64,000 nt of DNA from the NCBI RefSeq assembly GCF_920984665.1, contig NZ_CAKLBP010000001.1, positions 88,848 to 152,847 on the forward strand, read 5' to 3'. This document shows, piece by piece, positions 46,982 through 56,488 of the stretch. Below the pieces are notes generated by a model that made no database searches, was not told the DNA's origin, and saw only the letters and a list, made by a program, of their open reading frames with translations. The stretch is from Pedobacter sp. Leaf170. GTDB lineage: Bacteria > Bacteroidota > Bacteroidia > Sphingobacteriales > Sphingobacteriaceae. The number at the start of each line of letters is the position of its first letter. Position 1 is the first letter of the stretch. The position numbers were made by a program, and so were the translations under genes.

Positions 46982-48066
46982 ACAATTTATTTTTGAGAAA
47001 TCAATTATGTGTGCCAGTAAATGGATACAACAGAGCAATTATCTATGATATTCTTAGAAAGGATTATTTTCTTATTCCAAAAGAACATTATGATCTTCTG
47101 GATACAAACGACTTCATACAATTCGACAAAATTAAAGATGTTGCAGAGCGAGATGAACTCATCGATTTTTTGATGAAAGAGGAAATTATATTTAGACTAT
47201 CTAATAAAGAACAAAAAAAGCATTTCACAATTTTGGATAAGAATTTTGAAACTCCTAATCGCGTAACTAATGTTATTATCCATTCGAACATAGATTCTAA
47301 CTTTTTAAATTTAATTAAAGTTGAATATCTTTTAAATCTATCAATTATATCGGAGAATATAGATGAAAACTTATTTTCGATTTTAGAAAAAGTCAGTCAG
47401 CTTGAGATAGATAGTATTTATCTATATATCGAAAACATTAACATTGAAAATTTGGAAGCGTATAAAAAGCAAATTGCAAAATACAGTATAATTTTTTCAG
47501 TAAATTTTTTCAATTCAAAAAACGTTGTAGAGAAAACGCAACTATCTCAAAACATATACTATAACTTTTATGAAGAAGAATTTTCTACCTATAAAAGAAA
47601 TCTCAGTATCGATAAATTGGTTATTAATACAGAACATTTTCTAGAATCTAACAATTTTCATTCTTACTATTTTGGCAAAATCTACATCGATGAAACTGGA
47701 AATATAAAGAATGGGTTAAATAATTTAGAGAGTTTTGGTAGTATCAAATCAATGACTTTAACACAATTTTTAGAAATAATTTCATCATCAAAATACAATG
47801 AACTAGGCGAAATAAAAAAACATCAGATGCTGGTATGTAAAGACTGTGAATTTAGATACATGTGTGTAGATAGTCGTGTGCCAAGCAAGGGTGCAGAACA
47901 TTGGTTTCATCATTCTGAATGTACTTACAACCCCTATATTTCGAAATGGAATAATGAAGAAGGTTATCTCAATTTAAAAGATTCTGGAGTTACAATTTCT
48001 GAATCAGGTTGTACAATAAACGAAGAAAAGTTATCCGAAAATTTCGACAGAATTTGGAATACTTAA
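46978..48066 (+). CDS. gwsS: Grasp-with-spasm SPASM-domain peptide maturase
   Basis: Protein of 362 residues that partners the ATP-grasp enzyme. The C-terminal SPASM-like region has C287, C290 and C296 in CKDCEFRYMCVDSR and C315 in HSECTYNPY, which could hold an iron-sulfur cluster. There is no radical-SAM CxxxCxxC anywhere, so it is SPASM-only, as is usual in this class. The N-terminal part NQLCVPVNGYNRAIIYD probably includes a precursor-binding fold. Its start overlaps the linker gene and it ends one base before the exporter gene. Confidence 0.85.
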   Translation: MNNLFLRNQLCVPVNGYNRAIIYDILRKDYFLIPKEHYDLLDTNDFIQFDKIKDVAERDELIDFLMKEEIIFRLSNKEQKKHFTILDKNFETPNRVTNVIIHSNIDSNFLNLIKVEYLLNLSIISENIDENLFSILEKVSQLEIDSIYLYIENINIENLEAYKKQIAKYSIIFSVNFFNSKNVVEKTQLSQNIYYNFYEEEFSTYKRNLSIDKLVINTEHFLESNNFHSYYFGKIYIDETGNIKNGLNNLESFGSIKSMTLTQFLEIISSSKYNELGEIKKHQMLVCKDCEFRYMCVDSRVPSKGAEHWFHHSECTYNPYISKWNNEEGYLNLKDSGVTISESGCTINEEKLSENFDRIWNT

Positions 48067-48067
48067 C

Positions 48068-50260
48068 ATGAAAAAATTCCCTTTTTACAAACAACCAGAC
48101 TCTAAAGATTGCGGACCAACGTGCTTACGTATTATAGCTAAACACTATAAAAAAAATATACCCTTGCAACATTTAAGAACACTCTCTGAAACCACCAGAG
48201 AAGGTAGCGGTTTGCTTGGCCTTAGTAATGCGGCAGAAACTTTAGGATTTAGAACCTTGGGAGTTAAAATAGATTTTAACACCCTGGTTGCTGATGCACC
48301 CCTACCATGCATCGTTCATTGGAATAAGAACCACTATGTTGTAGTTTATAATATTGATAAAGCGGAAAACGTTTATGTTTCAGACCCGAGTTTTGGTTTA
48401 ATTTCTTACAAAAAGGAAGAATTTATTAAACATTGGATTGGTGAAAATGCGGATGAAAATACTGAAGAAGGCATTGCTTTAATTATAGAGACAAGCCCGT
48501 CTTTTTACAAAAACGAATTTGACGAAGAAGAGAGCAAAGCAAGTTTTTCTTTCCTGTCAAGGTATTTGCTTAAGTATAAATCGCTTGTTATCCAGCTAGC
48601 CGTTGGTTTATTAGCTGGCAGTTTACTTTCTTTAATTTTCCCGTTTCTTACACAAAGTATTGTTGATGTAGGCATTCAAAATCAGGATATTAATTTTATC
48701 TATTTGGTATTGCTTGCTCAGGTTATGCTTTTTATTGGAAAAATGGGTATCGAAATTATACGAAGCTGGATTTTACTGCATCTTTCTACAAGAATTAACA
48801 TTTCCATCATCTCTGATTTTTTTATAAAGTTGATGAAACTTCCAATTAGTTTCTTTGATACCCGGATGACTGGAGATATAATGCAAAGAATTAATGATCA
48901 TCATAGAATAGAGCAACTTTTGACTAACTCCTCTTTAAACACATTATTCTCGATGGTGAACCTAATAATTTTTAGTGTTGTATTGCTAATTTACGATTAC
49001 AAGCTATTTACTGTTTATTTATTTGGAGCTATTCTATATGTTGGTTGGATTAGTTTCTTCCTGAGAAAAAGAAAAGAATTAGATTACAAAATGTTCTCTC
49101 AAGTAGCCCAGGAACAGAGCACTGTAATAGAATTAATTAACGGTATGCAGGAAATTAAAATGCATAATGCCGAAAAGCAAAAACGATGGAACTGGGAATT
49201 TTTACAAGTCAAACTCTTTAAAATAAAAATTAAAGCCCTATCCTTAGAACAATGGCAATCTGTTGGTGGTGGTTTCATTAACCAGATAAAAGATATTCTG
49301 GTGAGTTTTTTAGCTGCAAAATTAGTATTAAGCGGTAACCTTACTTTAGGCATGATGCTTTCGGTCCAATATATTATCGGGCAGCTGAATAATCCGTTAA
49401 TGCAATTAATCGATTTTATACGTCAAACTCAAGATGCGAAAATTTCGCTTGAACGGTTAGGTGAAATTCACAATAAAGAAGATGAAGAGAGCGAATTAAT
49501 TCAATATACTACGGAAATAGCACCGAAAGATATTGAATTAAAGAATGTTTCTTTCAGGTATACCGGTACAGATGCTTTTGTATTCGAAAACTTAAGCCTA
49601 ACCATCCCATATCAAAAAACAACAGCAATAGTTGGTGCAAGCGGTAGCGGAAAAACAACTTTGTTAAAATTGCTGACTAAATTTTACGAGCCTGGCGTGG
49701 GCGAAATTAAAATCGGCAATACGGATATGAAAAATATTTCGCCTCGTTACTGGCGAAACCATTGCGGCGTGGTGATGCAAGAAAGCTATGTATTTAATGA
49801 TACCATAGCCAATAACATCGCCATTGGCGAAGATACTGTAGATAAAACGAAGCTAAGAAAAGCCATAGCAATTGCCAACATACAGGAATTTATAGAAAAT
49901 TTACCGCTAAGCTACAACACCAAAATTGGTAACGAAGGTATTGGCATCAGTGGCGGACAAAAACAAAGGCTATTTATTGCAAGAGCCGTTTACAAATCGC
50001 CAGAATATATCTTCTTTGATGAGGCAACAAGTGCTTTAGATGCGAACAACGAAAAAGTAATCATCGAAAATTTAGAACAGTTTTTTAAAGGTAAAACCGC
50101 CGTGGTAATTGCACACCGATTATCAACTGTTAAACATGCCGATAAAATTATCGTATTGGATAAAGGAATGGTTGCAGAAGAAGGCAATCACGATGAATTG
50201 GTTGCTAAAAAAGGTGAATATTATAAACTTATTAAAAATCAGCTCGAACTTGGAAACTAA
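48068..50260 (+). CDS. C39-peptidase ABC exporter (PCAT)
   Basis: Bifunctional leader peptidase and exporter of 730 residues. N-terminal C39 peptidase: Cys15 in PDSKDCGPTCL, His89 in HWNKNHYVVV and Asp106 in VSDPSFG. Six membrane helices fill about 170-460. The nucleotide-binding domain has Walker A GASGSGKTTLLKLL near 522, GISGGQKQRLFIARA, FFDEATSALD and AHRLSTVKHAD. It should cut both precursors after the double glycine and export the cores with the HlyD-like partner downstream. Confidence 0.93.
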   Translation: MKKFPFYKQPDSKDCGPTCLRIIAKHYKKNIPLQHLRTLSETTREGSGLLGLSNAAETLGFRTLGVKIDFNTLVADAPLPCIVHWNKNHYVVVYNIDKAENVYVSDPSFGLISYKKEEFIKHWIGENADENTEEGIALIIETSPSFYKNEFDEEESKASFSFLSRYLLKYKSLVIQLAVGLLAGSLLSLIFPFLTQSIVDVGIQNQDINFIYLVLLAQVMLFIGKMGIEIIRSWILLHLSTRINISIISDFFIKLMKLPISFFDTRMTGDIMQRINDHHRIEQLLTNSSLNTLFSMVNLIIFSVVLLIYDYKLFTVYLFGAILYVGWISFFLRKRKELDYKMFSQVAQEQSTVIELINGMQEIKMHNAEKQKRWNWEFLQVKLFKIKIKALSLEQWQSVGGGFINQIKDILVSFLAAKLVLSGNLTLGMMLSVQYIIGQLNNPLMQLIDFIRQTQDAKISLERLGEIHNKEDEESELIQYTTEIAPKDIELKNVSFRYTGTDAFVFENLSLTIPYQKTTAIVGASGSGKTTLLKLLTKFYEPGVGEIKIGNTDMKNISPRYWRNHCGVVMQESYVFNDTIANNIAIGEDTVDKTKLRKAIAIANIQEFIENLPLSYNTKIGNEGIGISGGQKQRLFIARAVYKSPEYIFFDEATSALDANNEKVIIENLEQFFKGKTAVVIAHRLSTVKHADKIIVLDKGMVAEEGNHDELVAKKGEYYKLIKNQLELGN

Positions 50261-51557
50261 AAGAGATAAATTAGATGAAGTGCAACTTCGCTCTGAAGCT
50301 GTACAGGACGTTTTATCAGAACCACCACATTGGATGTTCCGTTGGGGAAATGTTATAATACTTGCTATATTATTAATGATTTTTTTGATGAGTTATTTTA
50401 TCAAATACCCAGAATTTGTACCCGCAACTGTAATTGTTACCTCTCAAAATCCGCCAGAAAAACTGCAATTCAGAACTGATTCTAAAATTGAAAAAATATT
50501 TGTAGCCGACCATCAAAAGGTTAAAAAAGACGATGTATTGATGGTTTTGCAATCAACAGCAAATTATGCAGATGTACTATCGCTTAAACAACTTATAGAT
50601 TCTGTTGCCCCAAATCAATTAAATTCTTTTCCGTTAGAAAAACTATCTAAATACAAGCTGGGTGAGCTACAAGGTGATTACAACACTTTTTCAAAAGCTT
50701 TACAAGATGAAAAGTTGTTTACAAGACTTAAGCCTTATGCTCCTGAAAATATTGCTACAGACCAAAATATACAAACCAACAAAAGCAGACTCGCAACCTT
50801 AAAACGCCAAAAGGTTTTCGAGCTTTCAAAGATAGAATTAGTAAAAAAAAATTATCTCAGGGCACAGCAGCTTTTTAGCCAAAAAGTAATATCATCTTTT
50901 GAGTTTGAAAATGAAAAAATTAAATATTTACAGGCGCAGCAAAGCATAGAAAATATAGATATTTCATTATCCCAAACAGTAGAAGCGATTGATAACCTTA
51001 ATAAAGCTAAAAGTGGAACAACCATAAATGCAGAAAAGGATAAGATTAATTTTGCTTCGCAAACGCTACAACTTCTGGAACAATTAAGAAAATCTTTGCG
51101 GCAATGGGAGCAAAATTATTTGATAATCTCCTCTACCGAAGGTGTAGCAAGTTTTCAGCAGTTTTGGGGCGAAAATCAATTTGTAAAACGCGGAGAACCT
51201 GTTCTTTCTATATTACCCAATAATACCAGTTTACTTATAGGTAAAATGTTAGTTGCCGCAACTAATTCTGGTAAAATAGCTAAAGGAGAAAAAGTGTTAA
51301 TAAAATTAGATAATTACCGTTTTCAGGAATATGGCATTGTTGAAGGTATTGTTCAGAATATCTCTTTCACACCAGATGAAAAGGGGAATTATTATGTAGA
51401 TGTTTTACTTCCAAACGGCTTAAAAACATCTTACCAAAAAACTTTAACATTTGATAAAGAACTTAAAGGCAGTGCTGAAATTGTTACTCAGGATTTAAGA
51501 TTGATAGAACGTTTTTTCTACCAAATCAGAAAGCTGGCAGGCTACCAAAATTCTTAA
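50250..51557 (+). CDS. HlyD-family secretion adaptor protein
   Basis: Membrane-fusion protein of 435 residues that links the PCAT exporter to an outer-membrane channel. One N-terminal helix (VIILAILLMIFLMSYFIKY) is followed by a biotinyl-lipoyl half (KIEKIFVADHQKVKKDDVLM), a long coiled coil of about residues 135-290 and a beta-barrel end. No ATG lies at the family's usual start: TTG 50250 overlaps the PCAT stop by 11 bp, while the nearest upstream ATG (50193) overlaps by 68 bp. I prefer TTG. No TolC-like gene is in the locus. Confidence 0.85.
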   Translation: METKRDKLDEVQLRSEAVQDVLSEPPHWMFRWGNVIILAILLMIFLMSYFIKYPEFVPATVIVTSQNPPEKLQFRTDSKIEKIFVADHQKVKKDDVLMVLQSTANYADVLSLKQLIDSVAPNQLNSFPLEKLSKYKLGELQGDYNTFSKALQDEKLFTRLKPYAPENIATDQNIQTNKSRLATLKRQKVFELSKIELVKKNYLRAQQLFSQKVISSFEFENEKIKYLQAQQSIENIDISLSQTVEAIDNLNKAKSGTTINAEKDKINFASQTLQLLEQLRKSLRQWEQNYLIISSTEGVASFQQFWGENQFVKRGEPVLSILPNNTSLLIGKMLVAATNSGKIAKGEKVLIKLDNYRFQEYGIVEGIVQNISFTPDEKGNYYVDVLLPNGLKTSYQKTLTFDKELKGSAEIVTQDLRLIERFFYQIRKLAGYQNS

Positions 51558-51608
51558 AGAATAAACTTCCTGAAAAATATTAATAAAAAATCAAAAATTA
51601 CCAAGTGT

Positions 51609-52004
51609 TTATTTTCGGTTAACCTGAACATTATTCCGCCTTAAAACCTGGTTTATAGTTTCTAAAAACTTAGAAAATTGCACAGGTTTAGTTAAATATT
51701 GGTCGCCACCTACATTAAACGCTTTCAAAGCAAAACCATCGTAGCCGGTAATGAAGATTATGTATTTAACTTTATCGCGTAAAATCTGGGCAACATCGAT
51801 ACCTGATATATCCATTACAATATCCAGAAACAGAAAATCAATTTCATCATCGGCATTTCTTACGTAGGTAATCGCCTCTGCTGCAGAATCAAAACTACCA
51901 AGCATTTTTAGCTTTGGAATTTGATTGATGTAATTTTTTAATAGAGAGAGGGATGTTCTGTCATCATCAACGAGGACACAACTGTATAATTTAGGGCTAT
52001 TCAT
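51609..52004 (-). CDS. Receiver-only response regulator
   Basis: CheY-like protein of 131 residues. The acidic pocket is VLVDDDRTS, the phospho-acceptor Asp is in FLFLDIVMDISGID near residue 58, and the conserved Lys is in YLTKPVQ. It has a GYDGFALKAFNVGGDQY segment as in the receivers of LytTR regulators, but no output domain. Convergent with the HlyD gene. It may relay to a partner elsewhere or be a loss-of-domain relic of a LytTR regulator. Confidence 0.85.
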   Translation of the reverse strand: MNSPKLYSCVLVDDDRTSLSLLKNYINQIPKLKMLGSFDSAAEAITYVRNADDEIDFLFLDIVMDISGIDVAQILRDKVKYIIFITGYDGFALKAFNVGGDQYLTKPVQFSKFLETINQVLRRNNVQVNRK

Positions 52005-52332
52005 TAAGGTACAGAACAGTTAATAACACAAATTGTTCAACAACAACTTAAAAGTATTACGAATAATACAAACACAACCTCTATTTGCAAGCTTTTAGAA
52101 AGCTATACTATATCGTTTTTATTGAAAATCAGCCAGATAACAACAAGCATTAGTAAAAAATAACTTTTAAGAGTTAAGCTAGTAATTTTATCTCTTCAAT
52201 ACCAACTACCGGTAAATTTTGAGAAAAATCATAAAATACCAAATTAAAGACGTTTATAATATTATTTAAATACTAACATTATTAGCATAAACAAAAGTAA
52301 CATTGTATTTTTGGTGTCTTACGCATGTTTTA

Positions 52333-54447
52333 TTGCATAATTTAAAATATCCAAAAACCTTGGCGCATCAACATCAGCTTATTCTCGATTTTCTTAAAAG
52401 TACAAACCAGCCAGTTTTTTTAACCGGTAAAGCCGGAACCGGTAAAACCACCTTATTAAAACACATAAAAGAAACCACTGAAAAAAACTATGCAATTGTT
52501 GCACCTACTGCCGTTGCTGCAATAAATGCCGGTGGTGTTACGCTTCATTCCTTTTTCCAAATTCCATTCGGACCAATAATACCTGATAAGGAAGTTAGCG
52601 ATGAGGTAAAGTATTCGGTTGAGAAAATTAAGCTTTTAATGTGCTTGGAGCTATTAATTATTGATGAAATTAGTATGGTTCGGGCAGATGTGCTCGATTA
52701 TATTGACATCGCCTTGCGAAAAACAAAAGCCATAAACCGACCGTTTGGTGGTGTTCAGGTTTTAATGATTGGCGACCTTTACCAGCTCTCTCCTATTGCA
52801 CATGATGCCTGGCATATCCTTAAAAATTATTATGCTAGTCCGTATTTTTTTGATAGTAAAGCGATACTTTCAAACCCGATAATCACTTTTCAATTAGATA
52901 AAGTTTACCGTCAATCCGACCCAACTTTTCTAAATATATTAAACGGAATCAGGGAAAATAATTTAAGCAGCGAATTACTGTCAAAACTGAATGAGCGATA
53001 TGACGAAAATTTAGGCGATATCCGTAAGGAAGAATACATTACGCTTACTACACACAACAATCAGGTAACTCAAATTAATCAAGAGTACCTGGAGAAATTG
53101 AATGGTGAAACTTTTCAGTTTACAGCAAAAGTTACGGGCGATTTCCCTAAAGATGCCTATCCGGTTGATGAAGTATTAGAACTGAAAATCGGTGCAAGGG
53201 TTATGTTTATTAAAAACGATTCATCGGGTAAAAAACTGTATTATAACGGAAAAGCTGCGGTTGTTAAAGCCATTGATGGAGACGTTATAAAAGTTTCATT
53301 TGACAATGATAATGCCACAACCATAGAAATTAACCGAGAAGAATGGCAAAATGTAAAATACAATCTAGACGGTGAAAATAAAATTAGTGAGGTAAATACG
53401 GGTTCTTTTACACAATTCCCTTTTAAGTTAGCTTGGGCAATTACCGTTCATAAAAGCCAGGGGTTAACCTTTGATAAAGCGATTATCGATGTAAGTTCTT
53501 CTTTTACCCACGGGCAGGCTTATGTTGCTTTAAGCCGTTGCAGGAGTTTAGAAGGGTTAATTTTAAAGTCGCCTGTAAAGCCAGAAAACATCATTACAGA
53601 TAACAAAGTGATAAGTTTTACCCATAATGCAATTTTAACCAAACCAAGTGCAGAAACATTAGCTAAAGCCTCCATAAATTATGAATGGAATCTTATTCAC
53701 GATTTGCTGGATTTTAGTGCCCTTGCGAAAAACTGGAATTTTCTTAAAAAATCAAACTTTCCGAACAATCATGAAAACGCAGCTTTTCATGCTATTGTTG
53801 ATGAAATTTCTAAACCTTTAGAAACGGAGATTATTGCCATTGGAGATAGATTTATCAAAAAGGAATTATCAGGACAAAATAAATCTTTGCCGGTTGTAGA
53901 AAATACAGTTATTGTAGATAGATTAATTAAAGCGTCACAATATTTTAGCCCGAAACTTAAATCAATACTTGCAATTGCAGATAAGTTTAATGACATGAAT
54001 GTTTACCGAGATGAGCGGGCAGAAAAAATATTAGGTCGTATTAGCGATTTTGTAAATGATTTAGCGATAAAATCAGCACTTTTTAAAATCTCCTGGAGCA
54101 ATTTTACTACCGATGAGTTTGCTAAAGTCTACCATAAAGCCGGAAGCAATTATGAACACATCCAAACCGGTAGGGTGAAAAAAGTTGTTGAACAAGCTAA
54201 AGAAATTGTAAATCAGCAATTGTATAATGAGCTTATAATTTTAAGGAAGAAAATAAGCGATAAAAGGAATGTACAAGAACACAACGTACTATCTGACCAA
54301 ACTTTACAAACAATTGCTGCTAAATTACCCAAAACAACCGAGCAACTTGCGGCAATAAAAGGTGTTGGCGTTGGTAATGCTGTTGAAATTGGTAAAGATA
54401 TTTTAAAATCTGTTAATGGCTATTTAGGAACTTCAGAGCTGTTTTAA
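52333..54447 (+). CDS. PIF1/RecD-like helicase with HRDC domain
   Basis: Superfamily 1 helicase of about 704 residues. Walker A GKAGTGKTTLLKH is near residue 34, Walker B is LLIIDEISMVRADV, motif III is LMIGDLYQLSPI, and the C-terminal motif is TVHKSQGLTFDKA followed by QAYVALSRC. An HRDC-like domain lies at the end (VLSDQTLQTIAAKLPKTTEQ and IKGVGVG). There is no ATG before Walker A; the TTG at 52333 (or 52303) must start it, since the first in-frame Met is far downstream. Function: DNA unwinding in repair or replication. Confidence 0.88.
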   Translation: MHNLKYPKTLAHQHQLILDFLKSTNQPVFLTGKAGTGKTTLLKHIKETTEKNYAIVAPTAVAAINAGGVTLHSFFQIPFGPIIPDKEVSDEVKYSVEKIKLLMCLELLIIDEISMVRADVLDYIDIALRKTKAINRPFGGVQVLMIGDLYQLSPIAHDAWHILKNYYASPYFFDSKAILSNPIITFQLDKVYRQSDPTFLNILNGIRENNLSSELLSKLNERYDENLGDIRKEEYITLTTHNNQVTQINQEYLEKLNGETFQFTAKVTGDFPKDAYPVDEVLELKIGARVMFIKNDSSGKKLYYNGKAAVVKAIDGDVIKVSFDNDNATTIEINREEWQNVKYNLDGENKISEVNTGSFTQFPFKLAWAITVHKSQGLTFDKAIIDVSSSFTHGQAYVALSRCRSLEGLILKSPVKPENIITDNKVISFTHNAILTKPSAETLAKASINYEWNLIHDLLDFSALAKNWNFLKKSNFPNNHENAAFHAIVDEISKPLETEIIAIGDRFIKKELSGQNKSLPVVENTVIVDRLIKASQYFSPKLKSILAIADKFNDMNVYRDERAEKILGRISDFVNDLAIKSALFKISWSNFTTDEFAKVYHKAGSNYEHIQTGRVKKVVEQAKEIVNQQLYNELIILRKKISDKRNVQEHNVLSDQTLQTIAAKLPKTTEQLAAIKGVGVGNAVEIGKDILKSVNGYLGTSELF

Positions 54448-54502
54448 GGCTAATAAAAATGTTTTTATAATTCGTTAGTGTAAGCCACAGCATCAATTGT
54501 AT

Positions 54503-54550
54503 AAAGATTGCTTTCCCGAACAGTCGTAACAAACTGTGCCTGGCAATTAC
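54503..54550. repeat. Degenerate intergenic repeat, copy A
   Basis: Starts AGATTGCTTTCCCG and ends near TGGCAATTACTG. The same 14 bases open copy B at 59522. In reverse complement these resemble the common ATTGCGAGGAA...AAGCAATCT palindromic intergenic repeat of Bacteroidota and other bacteria. Copy A is the more degenerate. Confidence 0.5.
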
Positions 54551-54610
54551 TGAAATATTAACATAATTCTTCTTTCTTTTTTTGTAGCGTCAAACCTCTG
54601 CTCATTGGTT

Positions 54611-54686
54611 ACAGCAGTCCCGCCACCGCTCCAAGTCCTCATTTCGCTGCGCTACCATTCCGGGCTTTCCACTCTGTCGGGGCTAT
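54611..54686 (-). repeat. Dispersed intergenic Bacteroidota-type repeat, single copy
   Basis: GC-rich island in AT-rich DNA. On the minus strand it begins AGCCCCGACAGAGTGGAAAG, passes GTAGCGCAGCGAAATGAGG and ends GGAGCGGTGGCGGGACTGC. Its ends are imperfect inverse complements (AGCCCCG and CGGGACT). The plan AGCCCCGA ... GTGGAAAG ... hairpin ... GGAGCGG ... GGGA is widespread between genes in Flavobacteriia and Sphingobacteriia. Function unknown; perhaps a structured RNA or a non-autonomous repeat. Confidence 0.6.
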
Positions 54687-54742
54687 TTAATTTAAGCTTG
54701 TGCCAGAAACTCAAATAATAGGTCGTTGCTGTACAGATATCT

Positions 54743-55555
54743 TTATGCTTTTATCAGCGGATTTTTTTCCTTTGCAAACAAATCGAAAACCTTTTTATCT
54801 ACAAAAGCAGGGAACAATTTATTCATCCAAACGGCTAATTTACCTTGGCCGGTCATTATTAAAGTACGCTTGCGTTGCTCAATTCCATCGGCAATTATAC
54901 TCGCAACTTCTTCCGAGGTCATCATTTTGCCTTCATCCATACTGGTTTCTCCATGCGCTGCACCATCTTTAGATAAGGCAGTTACCCGTATATTTGATGC
55001 CGTAAACCCCGGACAAGCAACCAAAACATTAACGCCGGTTTTTAAAAGTTCGGTACGTAAAGATTCCATAAAACCATTCATTGCAAATTTAGATGCAGAA
55101 TAGCCTGTTCTGCCTGGCAAACCACGATAACCCGCAATTGATGAAATCCCGACAACCGTTCCTTTGGTTTTTAAAATCTCCGGTAAAGCATATTTTGTAC
55201 AGTAAACCGTTCCCCAAAAGTTTACATCCATTAGGTTTTTAAGAACCGATAAATCTAAATCATTAAATAAAGCACGCATAGATAAACCTGCATTGTTTAC
55301 CAAAACATCAATTCTCTGAAAAGAAACTAAAGTTTGTTTAATTATCAATTCACAATCTGCTTCCTTACTTACATCAGCCTGAACTGCTACTGCTCTAATG
55401 CCAAATCTTTTTTCTAAATCGGCAGTTATTTCGCAAAGTGTAACATATTGGCGTGCCGCTAAAACAAGGTTTGCACCGCGTTTGGCAAATTCTTCAGCAC
55501 ACGCTTTCCCTATTCCGCTAGATGCGCCTGTAATGATGATTACTTTATCTTTCAT
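54743..55555 (-). CDS. SDR-family oxidoreductase
   Basis: Classical short-chain dehydrogenase of 270 residues. Rossmann motif TGASSGIGKACAEEFAKRG, VLVNNAGLSM, catalytic Ser in ISSIAGYRG and YSASKFAMNG. Length and motif set fit an NAD(P)-dependent reductase of the DltE/YqjQ-like group. Substrate is unknown. It lies upstream of no other gene on that strand. Confidence 0.87.
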   Translation of the reverse strand: MKDKVIIITGASSGIGKACAEEFAKRGANLVLAARQYVTLCEITADLEKRFGIRAVAVQADVSKEADCELIIKQTLVSFQRIDVLVNNAGLSMRALFNDLDLSVLKNLMDVNFWGTVYCTKYALPEILKTKGTVVGISSIAGYRGLPGRTGYSASKFAMNGFMESLRTELLKTGVNVLVACPGFTASNIRVTALSKDGAAHGETSMDEGKMMTSEEVASIIADGIEQRKRTLIMTGQGKLAVWMNKLFPAFVDKKVFDLFAKEKNPLIKA

Positions 55556-55648
55556 ATATTGTTTTGTTCGTTTTTTGGTCGTTTTGGTTTACAGGTCCTT
55601 TTTCTGTTGATTTTATACTGGAAATCTAAAATCCTAAAAGTCCTGCCC

Positions 55649-56266
55649 TTATTTCATCATCGCGGTCTCGTATGGCACACGTGTAATTATCGACCGACCG
55701 AGCGTAATTTCATCTGTGTACTCTAATTCGCCACCAAAAGCAATTCCGCGGGCAATTGTAGTAACCGGAATATTAAATTCTTTTAACCTTTTGTACAGGT
55801 AAAAAAGTGTAGTATCGCCTTCCATGTTCGGACTAAGCGCCAAAATTATTTCTTTAATTCCGCCGGCGGCAACACGTTGAACTAAACTATCGATATACAA
55901 ATCAGAAGGACCAATCCCATCCATTGGAGAAATTAAGCCACCCAAAACATGGTAAACGCCAAAATACTGACCAGTATTTTCAATTGCCATTACATCACGC
56001 GTATCTTCCACAACGCAAATTGTTTCCTTATCTCGCTTGTGCGATGTACAAATTTCGCAGATGGTATGGTCAGAAATATTGTAACAAATGCTACAGTTTT
56101 TAATTTGCTGCTTAAGCTTAATTAAAGTATTTCCAAACTGATTAACTTCTTCTTGCTCCTTATTCAAAAGATATAAAACTAACCTTAAAGCGGTTTTCTG
56201 TCCTACGCCAGGTAATTTCGAGAATTCGTTTACCGCATCTTCAAGCAGTTTGGATGAAAAATTCAT
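55649..56266 (-). CDS. recR: Recombination mediator protein RecR
   Basis: Recombination-mediator of 205 residues that acts with RecF and RecO to load RecA on gapped DNA. Helix-hairpin-helix [17 protein letters not shown] at the start, the C4 zinc finger [16 protein letters not shown], and a Toprim domain [16 protein letters not shown] with a C-terminal SIITRVPYE. All family hallmarks are kept. Confidence 0.95.
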   Translation of the reverse strand: MNFSSKLLEDAVNEFSKLPGVGQKTALRLVLYLLNKEQEEVNQFGNTLIKLKQQIKNCSICYNISDHTICEICTSHKRDKETICVVEDTRDVMAIENTGQYFGVYHVLGGLISPMDGIGPSDLYIDSLVQRVAAGGIKEIILALSPNMEGDTTLFYLYKRLKEFNIPVTTIARGIAFGGELEYTDEITLGRSIITRVPYETAMMK

Positions 56267-56488
56267 GCTGTAAAAATAGGAAATAGTTGTTTGGTTTTTT
56301 AGTCGTTTGGTATTTTAGTTAAGCGTTCATTAGTGATTGGTTCATTAGCCATTAGGGTGTGTGAAGATATTAAATGGCTAAATAAAAGGCTTATGAACTG
56401 ATTAAATTTTCAGCCAAATGAACTACTAAAGAAATGAACTTCTTTACTAATTAGTAATTTCTTACATTTATCAGCTTAAAACCAAATT

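Noticed and set aside
46978..48066. Radical SAM enzyme
   Set aside because: No CxxxCxxC motif is present; only the C-terminal SPASM-type cysteines are seen.
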